Below are positions 62,168-64,000 of a stretch of DNA of 64,000 nt, in pieces; positions within the stretch are counted from its first letter, which is position 1, and each line of letters starts with the position of its first letter. The position numbers were made by a program, and so were the translations under genes. The notes beneath the pieces are model-generated. The model did not search any database, was not told the DNA's origin, and saw only the letters and a list, made by a program, of their open reading frames with translations. This stretch comes from Methylobacterium sp. J-067 (GTDB taxonomy: Bacteria; Pseudomonadota; Alphaproteobacteria; Rhizobiales; Beijerinckiaceae), in assembly GCF_022829465.1 (NCBI RefSeq), contig NZ_JAKSXZ010000101.1, positions 62,001 to 126,000 on the forward strand, written 5' to 3'.

Positions 62168-63179
62168 GCACCCGCGACAGCCGGCACCACGCCGCCTTGT
62201 CCGCCGGCAGGCCGAAGCGCAGGCGCTGTGGGCGCTCAGTGAAGCGGCGCACGGCGATGCCGGCTTGCGCGAGCCCCCGGTAGAGGCCGGGTGCATCGGG
62301 AAAGTCGGCCGTGCGGAACAGGCGCGTGCCGCCGACGATCCGCCCTTCGGTCCGCAGGATCATCCGGTCGAGGCGCGCGGCATCCAGGCCCCGCGCCCGC
62401 GCCGCCGCCTCGCGCCACGCGCCGTCCGACAGGGCGGCGGCGCCGATGGCCAGGGCCGGGCCGGACACCGCCCAGGGGCCGAGCGCCCCGGCGATCCGCC
62501 CCGCCGTGCCGGGATCGGCCACAGCGAAGCCGAGGCGCAGGCCCGCCAACCCGTAGGTCTTGCCGAAGGAGCGCAGCACCACGAGACCCGGCCCGACATG
62601 CGGGCACAGGCTCTCCACCTCTTCCAGATCCGCGAAGGCCTCGTCGGCCACGAGGAGCCCGCCCCGCGCGCGCATCGCCGCCGCGAGGGCGAGGCGGTCG
62701 GCGAGGGGGTCGGTGCGCCCGTCCGGGTTATTGGGATCGACGGTCACCGCCACCCGCGCGTCCCCGATTTCGGCGAGGCCCGTCACCTCCCGCACCGCGT
62801 GCCCGGCCCGCCGCCACGCGGCGGCGTGCTCGGCATAGGTCGGGCCGACGACCGCAACCTCGGTCGGGGCCACGAGGCGGGGCAGGGTCTCGATCAGGAT
62901 CTGCGTGCCGGGCGCGGCGACGACATGCTCCGCCCCCGGCGCGCCGTAGGCCCCGGCGGCCGCCGCGCGGAGCGCCAGGAGTTCGGCGGCTTCCGGCAGG
63001 CGCAGCCACGCGCTGGCCTCGACGGGCGGCACGGGATAGGGGACCGGGTTAATCCCCGTCGACAGGTCGAGCCACGGCAGCGGCGCGTCGGGGAAGGTTC
63101 TTCGGAGGTCCCCGAGGTCGCCGCCATGGGCGATCACGGCGGCCTCACGCGCGGAAACGCTCCACACCGAATGGTCCAT
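62160..63179 (-). CDS. cobC: Threonine-phosphate decarboxylase CobC (cobalamin biosynthesis)
   Basis: This 339-aa PLP enzyme of the class I/II aminotransferase fold decarboxylates L-threonine O-3-phosphate to (R)-1-amino-2-propanol O-2-phosphate for the lower loop of cobalamin. LDLSTGINPVPYPVPPV, TVDPNNPDGRTDPL, LLVADEAFADLEEVESL and the PLP-lysine segment LVVLRSFGKTYGLAGLRLGF (Lys near residue 205) are clear. The divergent neighbour is cobD, whose product is the next enzyme. The ATG at 63179 overlaps the cobD start by 9 bp on the opposite strand, so the true start may be slightly later (for example GTG at 63167). Its 3' end overlaps the MFS gene stop by 8 bp. Confidence 0.9.
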   Translation of the reverse strand: MDHSVWSVSAREAAVIAHGGDLGDLRRTFPDAPLPWLDLSTGINPVPYPVPPVEASAWLRLPEAAELLALRAAAAGAYGAPGAEHVVAAPGTQILIETLPRLVAPTEVAVVGPTYAEHAAAWRRAGHAVREVTGLAEIGDARVAVTVDPNNPDGRTDPLADRLALAAAMRARGGLLVADEAFADLEEVESLCPHVGPGLVVLRSFGKTYGLAGLRLGFAVADPGTAGRIAGALGPWAVSGPALAIGAAALSDGAWREAAARARGLDAARLDRMILRTEGRIVGGTRLFRTADFPDAPGLYRGLAQAGIAVRRFTERPQRLRFGLPADKAAWCRLSRVLR

Positions 63180-64000
63180 CCGCCCGACACGCTCGCCTGT
63201 CTCGCCATCGCCCTCGGGATCGAGGCGGCGGCCGGCTATCCGGACGCGCTCTACAGGGCCATCGGCCACCCTGTCACCTGGATCGGCCGGCTGATCGCCG
63301 CCCTGGAGCGCGGGCTCAACCGGGGCTCGGAGCGGCGCCGCCGCCTCGCGGGGGTGCTCGCCCTGATCCTGCTGCTGGCGGTGGTCGGCGGCGTCGCCGG
63401 GCTCCTCACGGCGGCGGCGGGGCTCGCCGGCCCCCTCCCCGCCCTCGTCCTCACGGGCGTGCTGGCCGCGAGCCTGCCGGCGCAGCGCAGCCTGCACCAG
63501 CATGTCGCGGCGGTGGAGACCGGCCTGCGCGCGGGCGGGCTGGAGGCCGGGCGCCGGGCTGTGTCGATGATCGTCGGGCGCGACCCCGAGCGCCTCGACG
63601 GGCCGGCGATCTGCCGGGCGGCGATCGAGAGCCTGTCCGAGAACTTTTCCGATGGGATCGTGGCGCCGGCCTTCTGGATCGGCGCCCTCGGCCTGCCCGG
63701 CGGGGCGCTCTACAAGGCCGCCAACACCGCCGACAGCATGATCGGCCACCGCACCCCCCGCTACGCCGCCTTCGGCTGGGCGGCGGCCCGCTTCGACGAC
63801 CTCGTGAACCTGCCCGCCTCCCGCCTCGCCGGGCTGCTCATCGCCGGGGCGGCGTTCCTGCACGGCGCGGATGGGCGCGGCGCCCTGCGGGCGATGGCCC
63901 GCGACGCGCGCCGCCACCGCTCGCCCAATGCTGGCTGGCCCGAATCGGCCATGGCCGGGGCCCTCGGCCTCCGACTCGCCGGGCCGCGCGTCTACGACGG
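63171..64000 (+). CDS. cobD: Adenosylcobinamide-phosphate synthase CobD/CbiB, 3' truncated by window
   Basis: This membrane enzyme attaches aminopropanol phosphate to adenosylcobyric acid in cobalamin synthesis. The frame is open from an ATG at 63171 to the end of the window (276 codons), so the last part (about 40-50 residues) is missing. Several hydrophobic helices (LAGVLALILLLAVVGGVAGLLTA, LPALVLTGVLAAS) and the family signatures AICRAAIESLSENFSDGIVAPAFW, ALYKAANTADSMIGHRTPRY and RRHRSPNAGWPESAMAGALGLRLAGP are present. The product of the divergent cobC is its substrate precursor. Confidence 0.93.
   Translation, partial: MVHPPDTLACLAIALGIEAAAGYPDALYRAIGHPVTWIGRLIAALERGLNRGSERRRRLAGVLALILLLAVVGGVAGLLTAAAGLAGPLPALVLTGVLAASLPAQRSLHQHVAAVETGLRAGGLEAGRRAVSMIVGRDPERLDGPAICRAAIESLSENFSDGIVAPAFWIGALGLPGGALYKAANTADSMIGHRTPRYAAFGWAAARFDDLVNLPASRLAGLLIAGAAFLHGADGRGALRAMARDARRHRSPNAGWPESAMAGALGLRLAGPRVYD

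Noticed and set aside
60701..62296. Minus-strand extension of the 63-aa gene to a 595-codon frame
   Set aside because: The extension lies antisense to the MFS transporter, has a biased His/Gly/Arg composition and no similarity; the good ribosome-binding site is at 60700.

Overview
The window is very GC-rich (roughly 70 % by eye) and carries Alphaproteobacterial / Rhizobiales gene sets: a PurL of the small type, an MmcB-type repair protein, glycyl-tRNA synthetase as two subunits, CobC/CobD, malonyl-CoA decarboxylase, and several GGAAC-N17/18-GTT promoters of the EcfG general stress response type described in Methylobacterium. My best guess is a Methylobacterium-like organism. This is inferred from gene content, not from a marker gene.

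Layout. 1-2548: a lower-GC accessory segment with a restriction-modification pair (PD-(D/E)XK endonuclease then C5-cytosine methylase, overlapping by 17 bp), abutting the 3' end of a tRNA-Ser(GGA) gene (2549-2638); it looks like one end of a tRNA-integrated island. 2774-14653: ordinary chromosomal genes (glgX, Nudix-like, PhzF-like, pdxY, DedA, mmcB, CPA1 antiporter, two small exported proteins, glyQ, glyS). 14683-21838: a complete four-carbon acid-sugar (threonate/erythronate) catabolic cluster: otnC and a LacI regulator on the minus strand, then transporter-ltnD-otnI-otnK-denD on the plus strand, with a palindromic operator lying on the -35 element. 21847-22484: a VapBC toxin-antitoxin pair. 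22565-29711: recQ, purL, bolA, DUF29, grxD, rlmN, vanZ.

29801-53895 is the core of the window: 24 kb of glycogen and trehalose metabolism. glgP and glgA diverge from a shared region where each has its own EcfG-type promoter. Converging on glgA is a seven-gene minus-strand run: otsA, a second glgX, treZ, a malQ-treY fusion, a GH13-GlgE fusion, a treS-maltokinase fusion and glgB. Together these encode all three bacterial trehalose-forming routes (OtsA, TreYZ, TreS) and the GlgE route (trehalose to maltose to maltose-1-phosphate to alpha-glucan, branched by GlgB), so glycogen and trehalose can be interconverted in both directions. No otsB or glgC is visible here.

54181-56253: four small membrane-associated stress proteins (Holin-X, DUF3618 and ElaB/YqjD-like types) behind another EcfG-type promoter. 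56324-60416: malonate activation and decarboxylation (matB, mcd) around a DUF4188/TetR divergent pair. 60509-64000: a 63-aa protein, an MFS exporter, cobC and a 3'-truncated cobD.

The most notable features are the multi-domain enzyme fusions and the apparent coupling of glycogen/trehalose turnover and a membrane stress operon to one stress sigma factor.
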